NCBI RefSeq assembly: GCF_000785555.1
Contig: NZ_CP009129.1
Location: 124,001-188,000, forward strand
From: Planococcus sp. PAMC 21323
GTDB taxonomy: Bacteria; Bacillota; Bacilli; Bacillales_A; Planococcaceae
Direction of reading: 5' to 3'
DNA: 64,000 nucleotides
Below are positions 16,893 through 26,654 of this stretch, piece by piece. A program made the translations under genes and the position numbers. Numbering within the stretch: position 1 is the stretch's first letter; the number at the start of each line of letters is the position of its first letter. Below the pieces are notes generated by a model. The model was not told the DNA's origin, ran no database searches, and was given only the letters and a program-made list of their open reading frames with translations.

Positions 16893-17947
16893 CAAAAAAT
16901 ACACCGCATCTTCCCCCGCACCAAGATTTGCAGGTGCAAAACCAATATGCTTATGATGACATTCCATCAGATTTGTTTGTAAAGGCACCACTCGATCAAC
17001 GAAAAAGTGAAGAAATCGGAACGCCTGCTGTTTCTTTTTGGAAAGAAGCGTTTCAGCGTTTACTTAAAAACAAAGGCGCGATGATTTCGTTAATCTTGCT
17101 TGTTTTCTTAATTATTCTTGCGTTAATCGGACCTGGAATGAACGAGTTTTCTTACCGCGAACAAAATTTAACGCATTCGAATTTGCCTCCGAAAGTTGAA
17201 GGCTTGGAATGGATGGGCTTTAATGGCTTGAACTCGCAAGGCACTGATGAATATGCAGAGCGAGATGTACAGATCAATTACTGGTTTGGAACAGATGAAT
17301 TTGGACGTGATCTTTGGACACGTGTATGGAGAGGTACTCAAATTTCGCTATTTATCGCGTTAGTAGCAGCGGCACTCGATTTAGTGATTGGAGTTATTTA
17401 CGGCGGCATCTCTTCCTTTTACGGAGGACGAATAGATAACGTCATGCAGCGAATCATTGAAATATTGATGGGGATTCCAAATTTGATCGTGATTATTTTA
17501 TTTATATTAGTTTTAGAGCCGGGGATTACGTCCATTATTTTGGCAATGGTCATCACTGGATGGGTCGGAATGGCACGTGTTGTGCGCGGACAAGTATTGC
17601 AGTTAAAAGGGCAAGAGTTTGTTTTAGCTTCACGGACATTAGGTGCTTCAAACCCAAGACTCATTTCTAAGCATCTTTTACCGAACGTCATGGGACCGAT
17701 TATTGTCACAGTGATGTTCACGATTCCAACAGCCATTTTCTTTGAAGCGTTTTTGAGTTTTATCGGACTTGGCTTACAGGCGCCGCTGGCATCTCTTGGT
17801 GTACTGATTGAAGATGGCTACAAATCCATGCGTTATTTCCCATATAAATTGATTTTCCCGGCTTTGGTGATCAGCATCATCATGATTTCTTTTAATTTGC
17901 TTGGCGATGGACTGCGTGATGCACTCGATCCGAAAATGAGAAAATAA
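16889..17947 (+). CDS. oppC: Oligopeptide ABC transporter permease OppC
   Basis: Second permease subunit, with a long cytoplasmic N-terminal tail before the first helix (AMISLILLVFLIILALIG), the conserved YWFGTDEFGRDLWTRVWRG block and the EAA loop ASRTLGASNPRLISKHLLPN. The C-terminus GDGLRDALDPKMRK is classic for this family. The start overlaps oppB by 4 bases. Confidence 0.95.
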   Translation: MTKNTPHLPPHQDLQVQNQYAYDDIPSDLFVKAPLDQRKSEEIGTPAVSFWKEAFQRLLKNKGAMISLILLVFLIILALIGPGMNEFSYREQNLTHSNLPPKVEGLEWMGFNGLNSQGTDEYAERDVQINYWFGTDEFGRDLWTRVWRGTQISLFIALVAAALDLVIGVIYGGISSFYGGRIDNVMQRIIEILMGIPNLIVIILFILVLEPGITSIILAMVITGWVGMARVVRGQVLQLKGQEFVLASRTLGASNPRLISKHLLPNVMGPIIVTVMFTIPTAIFFEAFLSFIGLGLQAPLASLGVLIEDGYKSMRYFPYKLIFPALVISIIMISFNLLGDGLRDALDPKMRK

Positions 17948-17960
17948 AGGAGTTCCGACC

Positions 17961-18992
17961 ATGACCAATACCATTTTGACAGTCGAAGACTTGCATGTAG
18001 CGTTTAAAACTCAACACGGTAAACTGACAGCGGTACGGGGCGTGAACTTTGAGTTAAAAAAAGGGGAAACACTCGCGATTGTTGGGGAATCGGGTTCCGG
18101 TAAATCAGTAACAGCGAAATCTATTATGCAATTATTACCTGCAGCCACGACCGAAGTAACAAAAGGCGATATTAGCTATAATGGTGAAAGTTTATTGAAG
18201 ATGACAAAAAACCAAATTACTGATTTACGTGGCTCAGAAATCTCAATGGTGTTTCAAGATCCAATGACTTCCTTAAATCCGACAATGAAAGTCGGTAAGC
18301 AGATTATGGAAGGCGTTCAGCGTCATGAGCGTTTAACAAAAGCTCAGGCGCGTCAACGTGCGCTAGATATGTTAAAGCTAGTTGGAATTCCACAAGCAGA
18401 AAATCGACTTGATAATTATCCACATCAGTTTTCGGGAGGCATGAGGCAGCGTGTTGTCATCGCGCTCGCACTTGCTTGTAATCCGAAAGTGTTAATCGCG
18501 GATGAACCAACGACTGCACTCGATGTAACAATTCAAGCACAAATTCTTGAATTGATGAAAGACTTACAAAAGAAAACCGAAACCGCCATTATTTTGATTA
18601 CGCATGACTTGGGTGTGGTGGCCAATATGGCAGATCGGGTAGCGGTGATGTATGGCGGAAAAATCGTCGAGCAAGGAACGCTAGATGAGATTTTTTATAA
18701 CCCACAGCATCCATATACGCTTGGACTTTTACGTTCTATGCCAAAACTAAACGAAGATCGCGGGCAGCCGTTAATGCCGATTGCCGGATCACCACCAAAT
18801 TTAGCGACTCTTGGAGAAGGCTGTTCATTTGCTGCAAGGTGTCCACATACGATGGCGGTATGTCATACGTACACTCCACAAGACATCGTTACAGAAACAG
18901 GCCATTCCGTGGCGTGTTGGCTTCAGGACTCACGAGTATCAAAAGCACCTGCTGGAGCGAAAGCTGTAGACTCAGGAAACTTTTCATCTTGA
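17961..18992 (+). CDS. oppD: Oligopeptide ABC transporter ATP-binding protein OppD
   Basis: ATPase of the importer: Walker A GESGSGKSVTAKS, Q-loop MVFQDPMTSLNPT, signature FSGGMRQRVVIALA, Walker B VLIADEPTTALDVT, H-loop ITHDLGVVA, and the C-terminal oligopeptide/dipeptide Cys-rich extension (EGCSFAARCPHTMAVC). Length 343 residues is normal. Unlike the usual cluster, no oppF follows: the next thing is a terminator and a convergent gene. Confidence 0.95.
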   Translation: MTNTILTVEDLHVAFKTQHGKLTAVRGVNFELKKGETLAIVGESGSGKSVTAKSIMQLLPAATTEVTKGDISYNGESLLKMTKNQITDLRGSEISMVFQDPMTSLNPTMKVGKQIMEGVQRHERLTKAQARQRALDMLKLVGIPQAENRLDNYPHQFSGGMRQRVVIALALACNPKVLIADEPTTALDVTIQAQILELMKDLQKKTETAIILITHDLGVVANMADRVAVMYGGKIVEQGTLDEIFYNPQHPYTLGLLRSMPKLNEDRGQPLMPIAGSPPNLATLGEGCSFAARCPHTMAVCHTYTPQDIVTETGHSVACWLQDSRVSKAPAGAKAVDSGNFSS

Positions 18993-18997
18993 ACACA

Positions 18998-19037
18998 AAA
19001 AACCAGTAAGGCCAACTATGGCTTTACTGGTTTTTAT
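18998..19037. terminator. Bidirectional terminator between oppD and the NRAMP gene
   Basis: AAACCAGTAAGGCC pairs with GGCTTTACTGGTTT, with T-runs on both strands. It serves the convergent oppD and the pxp/NRAMP operon. Confidence 0.85.
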
Positions 19038-19046
19038 TTTGCGTTT

Positions 19047-20252
19047 TTATTTGAACAAGGCTGGAATGCCATTCATTAAGGTGTAAATTCCCATCCATGC
19101 CATAGAAACCACAATGATGAGTCCGAAAATAGTCATCCATAGCGGATGTTTATAGTCGCCAACAATTTTAACTTTATGTGCAGCGATTAACATAACACCG
19201 AGCGCAATCGGTAAAATCAAGCCATTTACGGAACCGACAAGTACTAGAATTAGCACAGGCTTACCGATGAAGACGAAAACAGCTGTAGAAATAATGATAA
19301 AGCTAATAGTCATCGCGCGATGGTATTTTTCAAGAGTTGGGCTGAATGTCCGAATAAATGACACAGATGTGTAAGCAGCACCTACAACGGAAGTAACAGC
19401 TGCAGCCCACATAACAATCCCAAACATTTTGTAGCCGACGTTTCCAGCAGCTAATTGGAAAACAGAAGCAGGAGGGTTGTCTGGGTCTAGCGAAAGCCCT
19501 TGAGAAACAACGCCCAGAACTGCAAGAAACAGAATGATGCGCATAAGTGAAGCGATGACGATCGCGTAAATTGAACTTCTTGTAACTTCGGGCAGTGCTT
19601 CTTTACCCGTTAGTCCGGCATCAATTAAACGGTGACCACCGGCAAAGGTGATGTATCCGCCAACTGTACCGCCGACTAAAGTGACGATGGCAAAAATATT
19701 AATGTTATCGGGAATAAATGTTTTCGTAATGGCTTCACCAACAGGTGGTTGAGCTGTAATCATGACATACACGGTTAAACCGATCATAACAAAGCCAAGA
19801 ATTTGTGCAAAGCGGTCCATCGCACGTCCAGCTTCTTTGACGACAAAGATTCCGATGGCAAGCACGCCGCTCAAGATGGCACCGGTTTTAGGGTCGATTC
19901 CAAATAAAACATTCGTACCGAGTCCAGCGCCACCGATGTTTCCAATATTAAAAGCAAGGCCGCCCATTACTACCAGCAAGGCGAGGAAATACCCAAGACC
20001 AGGTAAAACATCGTTAGCTATGTCTTGAGCGCGTTTGCCGGATACAGCGATGATGCGCCATATATTTGTTTGCGCACCGATATCAATAATAATCGAAATT
20101 AAAATAACAAATCCAAAAGAGGCGAGTAAGGTTTCTGTGAAAACAGTTGTTTGTGTTAAAAATCCAGGCCCAATCGCTGAAGTAGCCATTAGGAAAGCGG
20201 CGCCAAGCAAGACACTACGATTGGTATTTTTCATTTTTGGTGTACTCTTCAT
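19047..20252 (-). CDS. NRAMP family transporter (YcsG-like)
   Basis: Polytopic membrane protein of about 11 helices in the NRAMP/Mn-Fe transporter superfamily. It begins with the family-like GPGFLTQTTVFTE. In B. subtilis the homologous ycsG sits in the same cluster as ycsF-kipI-kipA. It is last in the 5-oxoprolinase operon here, so it may carry 5-oxoproline or an ion needed by the enzyme rather than being a general metal importer; this is inference from context. ATG 20252 has GGGGGAG at good spacing; TTG 20255 is too close. Confidence 0.85.
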   Translation of the reverse strand: MKSTPKMKNTNRSVLLGAAFLMATSAIGPGFLTQTTVFTETLLASFGFVILISIIIDIGAQTNIWRIIAVSGKRAQDIANDVLPGLGYFLALLVVMGGLAFNIGNIGGAGLGTNVLFGIDPKTGAILSGVLAIGIFVVKEAGRAMDRFAQILGFVMIGLTVYVMITAQPPVGEAITKTFIPDNINIFAIVTLVGGTVGGYITFAGGHRLIDAGLTGKEALPEVTRSSIYAIVIASLMRIILFLAVLGVVSQGLSLDPDNPPASVFQLAAGNVGYKMFGIVMWAAAVTSVVGAAYTSVSFIRTFSPTLEKYHRAMTISFIIISTAVFVFIGKPVLILVLVGSVNGLILPIALGVMLIAAHKVKIVGDYKHPLWMTIFGLIIVVSMAWMGIYTLMNGIPALFK

Positions 20253-20273
20253 CAAACTCCCCCTAAATATGTG

Positions 20274-21044
20274 TTAAACAAATTCTCCTACTTTGACCAT
20301 GTTAATGTCTGCTCTTTTTAATGATTTTGAAATTTGAACTGCAAAATCGAGTGCATGAACACCATCACCATGAATGCAAATCGTATCTGCTTGTAGCGAA
20401 GCATCTGTTTGATCAACAGTTGTGACTTTATTTTCTTTTACCATGCGAATAACTTGATCGATCGCGATTTGAGAATCAGTAATTAAGGCATTGCTTTGTG
20501 TTCGTGGTGTTAACGAGCCGTCTTGTTGGTACGTACGGTCTGAAAATACTTCATTTGCTGTGCGCAATCCGATATTCTTTCCGGCTTTTACAATCTCACT
20601 GCCAGACAATCCAAACAGCACAAGTTCTGGATCAATTTTGTAAACAGCTTCTGCAATTGCTTCTGATAATGCGGCATCTTTTACAGCCATATTGTACAAA
20701 GCACCGTGCGCTTTGACATGCTGCAAGTGACCGCCTTCTGCTTTCACAAAACCTGATAAAGCACCAATTTGATAAACGACCAAGTCATAAGCTTCTTGAG
20801 GTGATAATGCAAGGTTACGGCGTCCAAAGCCAACTAAATCTTGAAGTCCTGGATGTGCGCCGATGCCAACATTTTTCTCAAGCGCTAATTTGACCGTTTT
20901 GCGCATCGTGGTTGGGTCACCCGCGTGAAATCCGCAAGCAATGTTTGCAGATGTTACATAATCAAGAATTTCTTCGTCGTTGCCCATTTTATAAGCACCA
21001 AAACTTTCTCCCATATCACAGTTTAAATCCACTTTAAAAGTCAT
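20274..21044 (-). CDS. pxpA: 5-oxoprolinase subunit PxpA (LamB/YcsF family)
   Basis: Catalytic subunit that opens 5-oxoproline (pyroglutamate) to glutamate with ATP, together with PxpB and PxpC. N-terminal [31 protein letters not shown] and the C-terminal [13 protein letters not shown] blocks are family-defining. ATG 21044 overlaps the pxpC stop as ATGA and has AGGAGGA upstream; a longer reading from 21050 is less likely. Confidence 0.94.
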   Translation of the reverse strand: MTFKVDLNCDMGESFGAYKMGNDEEILDYVTSANIACGFHAGDPTTMRKTVKLALEKNVGIGAHPGLQDLVGFGRRNLALSPQEAYDLVVYQIGALSGFVKAEGGHLQHVKAHGALYNMAVKDAALSEAIAEAVYKIDPELVLFGLSGSEIVKAGKNIGLRTANEVFSDRTYQQDGSLTPRTQSNALITDSQIAIDQVIRMVKENKVTTVDQTDASLQADTICIHGDGVHALDFAVQISKSLKRADINMVKVGEFV

Positions 21045-22021
21045 TTCCATTCCTCCTGTTTTAATCGGATTGAGGCTTTTATTTCACGAATGTGTTGTTC
21101 TTGTTCAATATAACGTTGTTGTGCATCGGCTAAAGAAATTTCCTTAAAGCGTAAACCTTGTCCTTGCTTTAATTGAGCAATAAGCGGCAAGTCGATAGAT
21201 GCAACTTGGCCGATTTTGGGATAACCGCCAGTCGTTTGGCGATCGGCCATTAAAACAATCGGATTGCCATCACTCGGCACTTGAACAGAACCAAAAGCGA
21301 CCGCTTCTGAAATCAATTCAGTTGGATTTTCTAACGACAAATTCGGACCATTTAACCGGTACCCCATGCGGTCAGAGTTGCCGGATACATGGAAAGCTTC
21401 CGTGAAAATCCGTTCTTTACTAGAATCATTAAACAACTCGAATTGCTTTCCTTTAATCATCCGGATCATCGGTTCTTCAAAATAACGCACAGGCGGAATT
21501 AGCCAATCAAATCCATTATCGCTGTTTCGTTCTAAAGCTTTACGTTGTATTGGCGTTGTCTCGCCAGTATGTATTTCATCGCCTTTAGTTAAAGAACGTC
21601 CTTGAAAGCCGCCGATTCCAGCACGTAAATAAGTAGAGCGGCTACCCATTAATTTTTCGACTTGAATCCCACCTGCAACGGCTAAATAACAGCGTGCACC
21701 TATGCGAGGCTCACCAAACGTTAGGGTACTATCTTTTTTTACTACGAGCATTCGCCACATTTGAATTGGTGTGCCATCTACTTTGGGGCTTAAATCTCCA
21801 CCACATAAGGCGATAACCGTATTTTTAGTAAATTGAATTTGAGGTCCAACTAATGAAATTTCAAGCGTTGCCCACTGCTCATCATTCCCGACTAATAAAT
21901 TAGCTAATCGGTGCGCGACAGGATCCATCACGCCGCTCGCAATAACGCCATATTTTTGAAATCCACTACGTCCTAAGTCTTGAACCGAGGTTTGCAAGCC
22001 ACCTTTACGTATTTTCAGCAT
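21041..22021 (-). CDS. pxpC: 5-oxoprolinase subunit PxpC (KipA)
   Basis: Member of the biotin-dependent carboxyltransferase-like family, partner of PxpB in the 5-oxoprolinase complex. Typical blocks are [34 protein letters not shown] and [18 protein letters not shown] 22021 has GGAGGAAG 7-8 bases upstream and overlaps the end of pxpB. Confidence 0.93.
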   Translation of the reverse strand: MLKIRKGGLQTSVQDLGRSGFQKYGVIASGVMDPVAHRLANLLVGNDEQWATLEISLVGPQIQFTKNTVIALCGGDLSPKVDGTPIQMWRMLVVKKDSTLTFGEPRIGARCYLAVAGGIQVEKLMGSRSTYLRAGIGGFQGRSLTKGDEIHTGETTPIQRKALERNSDNGFDWLIPPVRYFEEPMIRMIKGKQFELFNDSSKERIFTEAFHVSGNSDRMGYRLNGPNLSLENPTELISEAVAFGSVQVPSDGNPIVLMADRQTTGGYPKIGQVASIDLPLIAQLKQGQGLRFKEISLADAQQRYIEQEQHIREIKASIRLKQEEWK

Positions 22022-22703
22022 TTGGCTCTTCCTCCCATGCATGATACTCTGTTTCTGAAATTTCCTTAAAAATAATTTTGTCGCCTGCTTGAAGCAAACT
22101 CGGGATATCGTCTTCTGGTCGGAACAGTCGAGTCGGTGTTCTCCCGATTAATTGCCAACCACCAGGAGTTTCAATAGGATAAGCACCGGTTTGATTGCCA
22201 GCAATGCCGACCGTTCTTTCTGGAATGCGGAGACGTGGTGAATCGCGCCTTGGTGCTGAAATTTTTTCAGACATGCCTCCGATAAACGGAAAGCCTGGAG
22301 CAAAGCCAATCATATGTACGGAATAATTACCGGATGTGTGAATATCGATTACTTCACGTGTCGTTAAGTTGTTATGTTGTGCGACAAATTCCAAGTCGGG
22401 GCCGAAATCGCCGCCGTAACATACGGGAATTTCAATGGTTCTTGATTTGATCGGGAGGTCTTCACCCAAGTGTTCAAGGAGTTGTTCGATTTCTCTTTTT
22501 ACGACATCGTATGTTGCGATACATGGATCGTAAAACACAGATACCGTAACAAAGGCTGGAATAACTTCAATCAACCATTTCGGTTGCCGATTTTCTAGAA
22601 GGACAGAAAGTTTTCGTACTTGTTTTTCAGTTTCTTCGTCGATTTTATTGCCAAGTTCAACAGCAATCGCCTGGTCACCGAGCGGCGAAAAAAGAGCTTT
22701 CAT
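22005..22703 (-). CDS. pxpB: 5-oxoprolinase subunit PxpB (KipI)
   Basis: Cyclophilin-like subunit of the 5-oxoprolinase complex. Its B. subtilis homologue KipI was first described as an inhibitor of the sporulation kinase KinA. Typical blocks are PLGDQAIAVELG, VCYGGDFGPDLEFVA, MIGFAPGFPFIGGM and PGGWQLIGRTPTRLF. ATG 22703 follows GGAGGAATGTTG. First gene of the operon pxpB-pxpC-pxpA-NRAMP. Confidence 0.94.
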   Translation of the reverse strand: MKALFSPLGDQAIAVELGNKIDEETEKQVRKLSVLLENRQPKWLIEVIPAFVTVSVFYDPCIATYDVVKREIEQLLEHLGEDLPIKSRTIEIPVCYGGDFGPDLEFVAQHNNLTTREVIDIHTSGNYSVHMIGFAPGFPFIGGMSEKISAPRRDSPRLRIPERTVGIAGNQTGAYPIETPGGWQLIGRTPTRLFRPEDDIPSLLQAGDKIIFKEISETEYHAWEEEPNAENT

Positions 22704-22799
22704 CAACATTCCTCCATATCCAGATAATTCTTACTTATTCATTCTAGTATACGAGTTAGCTAGGTGTACAGGATAGATTAGAAAGGCGCATATTAGGTT

Positions 22800-22893
22800 T
22801 GGACAGTATTTTCTAGGATCTGGACAGTATTATAGCCAATTTGGATAGTATTTTATTGAAATGGACAGTATTTGAACGAACTCCGACAGTATA
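22800..22893. repeat. Ladder of five ~21-bp-spaced TGGACAGTATT cores
   Basis: Core TGGACAGTATT occurs at 22800, 22821, 22842 (one change, GGATAG), 22862 and, weaker, at 22883 (CCGACAGTATA). Offsets are 21, 21, 20 and 21 bases. The roughly 10 bases between cores differ from unit to unit. The ladder lies about 100-190 bp upstream of pxpB and just beyond the terminator of the neighbouring binding-protein gene. Cores are too short for CRISPR repeats. Function unknown; either operator sites on one DNA face or a dispersed repeat family. Confidence 0.8.
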
Positions 22894-22916
22894 TCCAAAT
22901 AAATGGAAAAATACAT

Positions 22917-22950
22917 ATAAAAAAGCTGCTCAAACGATGAGCAGCTTTCC
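22917..22950 (-). terminator. Terminator of the binding-protein gene
   Basis: Read on the minus strand: AAAGCTGCTCA, loop, TGAGCAGCTTTTTT. It lies directly after the stop at 22955. Confidence 0.88.
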
Positions 22951-22954
22951 ACGA

Positions 22955-23803
22955 TTATTCTTCAATATCTACTTTTTGAGTTACATCGGCACCGTTGAAG
23001 AATTCAGCTGAGATTTCAGCGATTGTGCCGTCTTCTAGCATTTCGTCAATCACACGGTCTACGTTTTCTGCTAGTTCAGAGTTGTCTTTGTTCATCACAA
23101 CGCCAACTTCAGAAGGGCTGTATTTCAAGTCTGGGTGGATCGTAATTTCTAGCTCTGGAAATGCAGCTAGCGCTAAAGTTTGTAAGTAATAGTCATTTAA
23201 AATGACGTCTGTACGCCCGATTGCTACATCGCGCAAGTACGTTTCGTTTGTTGCGTTGTCGTATACTACTTCTTCAGCACCGTATTCACGAGCCATTTCC
23301 ATATAAACAGAAGTTGAAGCACCTGCAGCTTTTTTGCCTTCTAAATCTTCCAATGTCTCAATGCCTGACAAATCTCCTGAACGCACAATGGCTGTTCCGT
23401 AAGAATATTTGATTGGCGTTGAGAAGAGGAAGTTTTCTGCACGATCTTCTGTAATTTCGATGTCGTTCGATGCAAGGTCAACTTGACCTGTTTGAACAGA
23501 TGTTAACATTTCATCAAAACCAAGTTCTGTAAACTCAATCTCCAGTTCAAGACGATCTCCGATTTCACGTACAACTTCTACTTCAAATCCAGTTAGCTCG
23601 TCAGATCCTTCAGAGCGGTAAGATGTAGGGAATAATGTACCTGATGTAGCGACCGTTAAGCTGCCGTTTTCTTGGATTTCATCCCAAGCCGATTTTTTGT
23701 CTTCTGTTGCTGTATCTTCGTCATTTCCACAAGCGCTTAAAAGCGATAACACCGCTAAACTGGCAATTATGGACAATTTTTTACTCCAATATAATTTTTT
23801 CAA
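22955..23803 (-). CDS. Amino-acid-type ABC transporter substrate-binding lipoprotein
   Basis: Family 3 solute-binding protein for polar amino acids or similar. Lipobox LSAC with Cys at residue 25. Typical blocks are TSYRSEGSDELTGFEVEV, DMLTSVQTGQ-like DEMLTSVQTGQVDLASND and an acidic C-terminus. TTG start at 23803 with AGGGGGA 7 bases upstream. No permease or ATPase gene is next to it and it has its own terminator, so it is either an orphan or works with a transporter encoded elsewhere. Confidence 0.88.
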   Translation of the reverse strand: MKKLYWSKKLSIIASLAVLSLLSACGNDEDTATEDKKSAWDEIQENGSLTVATSGTLFPTSYRSEGSDELTGFEVEVVREIGDRLELEIEFTELGFDEMLTSVQTGQVDLASNDIEITEDRAENFLFSTPIKYSYGTAIVRSGDLSGIETLEDLEGKKAAGASTSVYMEMAREYGAEEVVYDNATNETYLRDVAIGRTDVILNDYYLQTLALAAFPELEITIHPDLKYSPSEVGVVMNKDNSELAENVDRVIDEMLEDGTIAEISAEFFNGADVTQKVDIEE

Positions 23804-24080
23804 CTGTAATTCCCCCTATAGTTTTTATAGCTAATAAAACATAGCATTATTGCCGAGCGGAGACAAGATGTTCATGATTAACTATCCATAATATAAATAT
23901 AAACAGAAAAATCAGATAACTAAGACTGATCTGTGGACTGCCGTATCTAATGGTTGTATTCTAAAATAGAAGACTTCTGTGAAAAAGTGACCGGGTTAGG
24001 TTTGGAATCATATTGGTTAAGTTTTACGAATATCAAGATATTCGGCAGAAAAGCTTTTATACCAGTAAGGAGGAAGAATC

Positions 24081-24998
24081 ATGACAGTTTTAAGAACCTT
24101 TGATTTGACGAAAAAGTTTGGTGATTTTTCGGCATTAGATAAAGTGAATATTGAAGTAGGCGAAGGTGAAGTATATGGCTTTATTGGACCCAATGGTGCA
24201 GGGAAATCGACAACATTGCGCGTTCTTCTTGGTATTTTAAAAGCGACAGAAGGACGAGCTGAAATTTTTGGTAAAGATTCATGGAAAGACGCGGTGGAAA
24301 TTCATAAGCGTGTTGCTTATGTGCCAGGAGAAGTAAGTCTATGGCCAAACTTAACAGGCGGAGAAGTTATTGATTTATTGGTTAAGTTGCGCGGCGGCAA
24401 CGATTACAATCGCCGAGAAGAGTTGATCCAAAAGTTTGATTTGGATCCAAGCAAAAAATGTCGAACGTATTCCAAAGGGAATCGTCAAAAAGTAGCATTG
24501 ATTGCGGCGCTGTCATCAGATGTCGATTTATATATATTAGATGAACCCACTTCTGGTCTCGATCCGTTAATGGAACGAACCTTTCAAGAATATATTATTG
24601 AAGAAAAAAAACAGGGAAAAAGCATTTTATTGTCCAGCCATATTTTATCTGAAGTCGAAAAGCTTTGCGACAAGGTAGCAATTATTCGTGAAGGGAAAAT
24701 TATTGAAACAGGGACATTAAAAGATCTGCGCCATTTGACTGGCACGATTTTATTGGTGGAAACAAAAGAGCCGATTTTGGATTTGGCAGGAGTAAGAGGT
24801 GTGAGTGGGATTCAACCAAGAGAAAATGCAGTGTCTTTTCAAGTGGATAGCGGGGAAGTGGCTGGTGTCATTAGTTATATTAGCCAGTTTGGAATTGTCC
24901 GCATTGAAAGCTCGCCGCCGACATTAGAACAATTGTTTATGCGTCATTACGAAGTTACGGATAAAACGATGGGAACAGGAGCAGGGGGCGAAGCTTAA
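24081..24998 (+). CDS. ABC transporter ATP-binding protein
   Basis: ATPase of a type ABC-2 exporter. Walker A GPNGAGKSTTLR, a degenerate signature YSKGNRQKVALIAAL, Walker B LYILDEPTSGLDP, and H-loop LLSSHILSEVEK. Good ribosome-binding site AAGGAGGAAG. Its stop overlaps the start of the permease gene. The substrate is unknown; this pair is related to exporters linked to antibiotic resistance. Confidence 0.92.
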   Translation: MTVLRTFDLTKKFGDFSALDKVNIEVGEGEVYGFIGPNGAGKSTTLRVLLGILKATEGRAEIFGKDSWKDAVEIHKRVAYVPGEVSLWPNLTGGEVIDLLVKLRGGNDYNRREELIQKFDLDPSKKCRTYSKGNRQKVALIAALSSDVDLYILDEPTSGLDPLMERTFQEYIIEEKKQGKSILLSSHILSEVEKLCDKVAIIREGKIIETGTLKDLRHLTGTILLVETKEPILDLAGVRGVSGIQPRENAVSFQVDSGEVAGVISYISQFGIVRIESSPPTLEQLFMRHYEVTDKTMGTGAGGEA

Positions 24999-26608
24999 TG
25001 AACCGGCATCTCTTTGAAGGTACAGGTACACTGATTCGATTTGTTTTGCGTCGAGATCGATTGAGGTTACCCATATGGCTCGCCTCGTTTATTGCGATAT
25101 CCGTGATAGTGGCGCTTGCCTTTGCTGGGTTATATCAAACCAATGCAGAAAGGCTAACTATAGCTGAAACTATGCAAAATCCGGCCGTGATTGCCATGCT
25201 TGGTCCAGGATACGGCTATGGTCTTGAGAATTATCCGATTGGAGCGATCACAGCTCATGAAATGCTGTTAATGACTGCGATTGTGGTTGGGTTGATGAAT
25301 ATCTTACTGGTGATTCGCCATACGCGGACAGATGAAGAAGATGGCCGTATCGAAATGGTCCGCTCATTACCAGTAGGACGCTTGTCTAATTTGTTATCAG
25401 TTTTAATTGTATTGACCGGCGCAAATATGTTGTTGGCATTATTACTAGGAGTTTCATTAACGATACTTGGTATAGAAGGCATGGGGCTTGTTGGGTCACT
25501 CGTATACGGTTCAGCTTTGGGAGCAAGTGGGCTAATTTTTGCGGGAGTCGCCGCGGTGTGTGCGCAATTGTCTTCTAATGCCAGAACCGCATTAGGGCTA
25601 TCTTTTACCGTTTTATTAATGGCCTATATCATTCGTGCAATTGGTGATTTGAAAAGCGAGACCTTATCATGGTTTTCTCCACTTAACTGGGTTTTGAGAA
25701 CAGAAGTGTATGTCAATAATTATTGGTGGCCAATTTTATTAACGGTATCGGCAGCGTTGTTATTAATGGGATTGGCTTTATACCTAAACTCGATTAGAGA
25801 TTTGGGTTCAGGTTTTATTGCGTCACGATCCGGAAAAGGCGAGGCTTCAAAAGCGCTTCTTAGTTCGTTCGGTCTTGTCTTCAGGCTTCAACGTGCCGGT
25901 TTGATCGTTTGGGGAATGGGACTATTGGCTGTCGGGGTTATATATGGTTCACTTTTTGGAGAGTTGGAAACCTATTTTAATCAAATCGATTTGATGCAGC
26001 AAATGATTATTTTAGTAGAAGGATTTTCGCTAACCGAACAATTTATCCCGTTACTAATGTCCATCATCGCTATTTTATCTACTATTCCAGTATTAACTTC
26101 TATTTTAAAAATGAAAACCGAAGAGAAAAACGATCGACTCGAGCACATTATCAGTCGAGCAGTTTCTAGAAATCGACTGATGGGCAGTTACTTGGCGATG
26201 TCAATTTTAACAGGATTTATCATGTTGACCTTATCGTCTATCGGTTTGGGCGTGATGGGAAATATAGTAATGGAGGAAAACTTGTCACTTGGCATCTACT
26301 ATGGCTCGGCAATGATTTACTTTCCAGCAATTCTTATGATGATTGGAATAGCTGTAATATTATTTGGGTGGATTCCTAAGTGGACAGGTCTAGTATGGCT
26401 GTATTTGGCTTTGGCATTTTTCATCGTCTACATGGGAAGTTTGTTCCAATTTGCAGACTGGGTGGAAAAACTAACACCATATGGCTATATCGCTAAATTT
26501 CCGATTGAAAATATGGATTATCCGAGTGCAGCTATTATGGTTTTATTAGCAGCTTTTTTAATCGTAATAGGCATGATTGGCTTTAACCGGAGAGATATTG
26601 GAAGATAA
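24998..26608 (+). CDS. ABC-2 type permease (TnrB3/polyketide exporter-like)
   Basis: 536-residue membrane protein with about 12 hydrophobic segments arranged as two similar halves, typical of the fused permeases annotated as exporters of polyketide antibiotics. The motif HTRTDEEDGRIEMVRSLPVG in the first half has a counterpart in the second (KMKTEEKNDRLEHIISRAVS). It pairs with the upstream ATPase. An IS element inserted 15 bases after the stop has split its terminator. Confidence 0.88.
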   Translation: MNRHLFEGTGTLIRFVLRRDRLRLPIWLASFIAISVIVALAFAGLYQTNAERLTIAETMQNPAVIAMLGPGYGYGLENYPIGAITAHEMLLMTAIVVGLMNILLVIRHTRTDEEDGRIEMVRSLPVGRLSNLLSVLIVLTGANMLLALLLGVSLTILGIEGMGLVGSLVYGSALGASGLIFAGVAAVCAQLSSNARTALGLSFTVLLMAYIIRAIGDLKSETLSWFSPLNWVLRTEVYVNNYWWPILLTVSAALLLMGLALYLNSIRDLGSGFIASRSGKGEASKALLSSFGLVFRLQRAGLIVWGMGLLAVGVIYGSLFGELETYFNQIDLMQQMIILVEGFSLTEQFIPLLMSIIAILSTIPVLTSILKMKTEEKNDRLEHIISRAVSRNRLMGSYLAMSILTGFIMLTLSSIGLGVMGNIVMEENLSLGIYYGSAMIYFPAILMMIGIAVILFGWIPKWTGLVWLYLALAFFIVYMGSLFQFADWVEKLTPYGYIAKFPIENMDYPSAAIMVLLAAFLIVIGMIGFNRRDIGR

Positions 26609-26654
26609 AAAAGGCCCTCTTTTGGTAGTGACCCCTTAAAGTTAGAGTTTTAGT

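Noticed and set aside
22800..22893. CRISPR-like array
   Set aside because: Cores are only ~11 bases with ~10-base gaps, far below CRISPR repeat and spacer sizes, and no cas genes are near. The same applies to 36931-37050.
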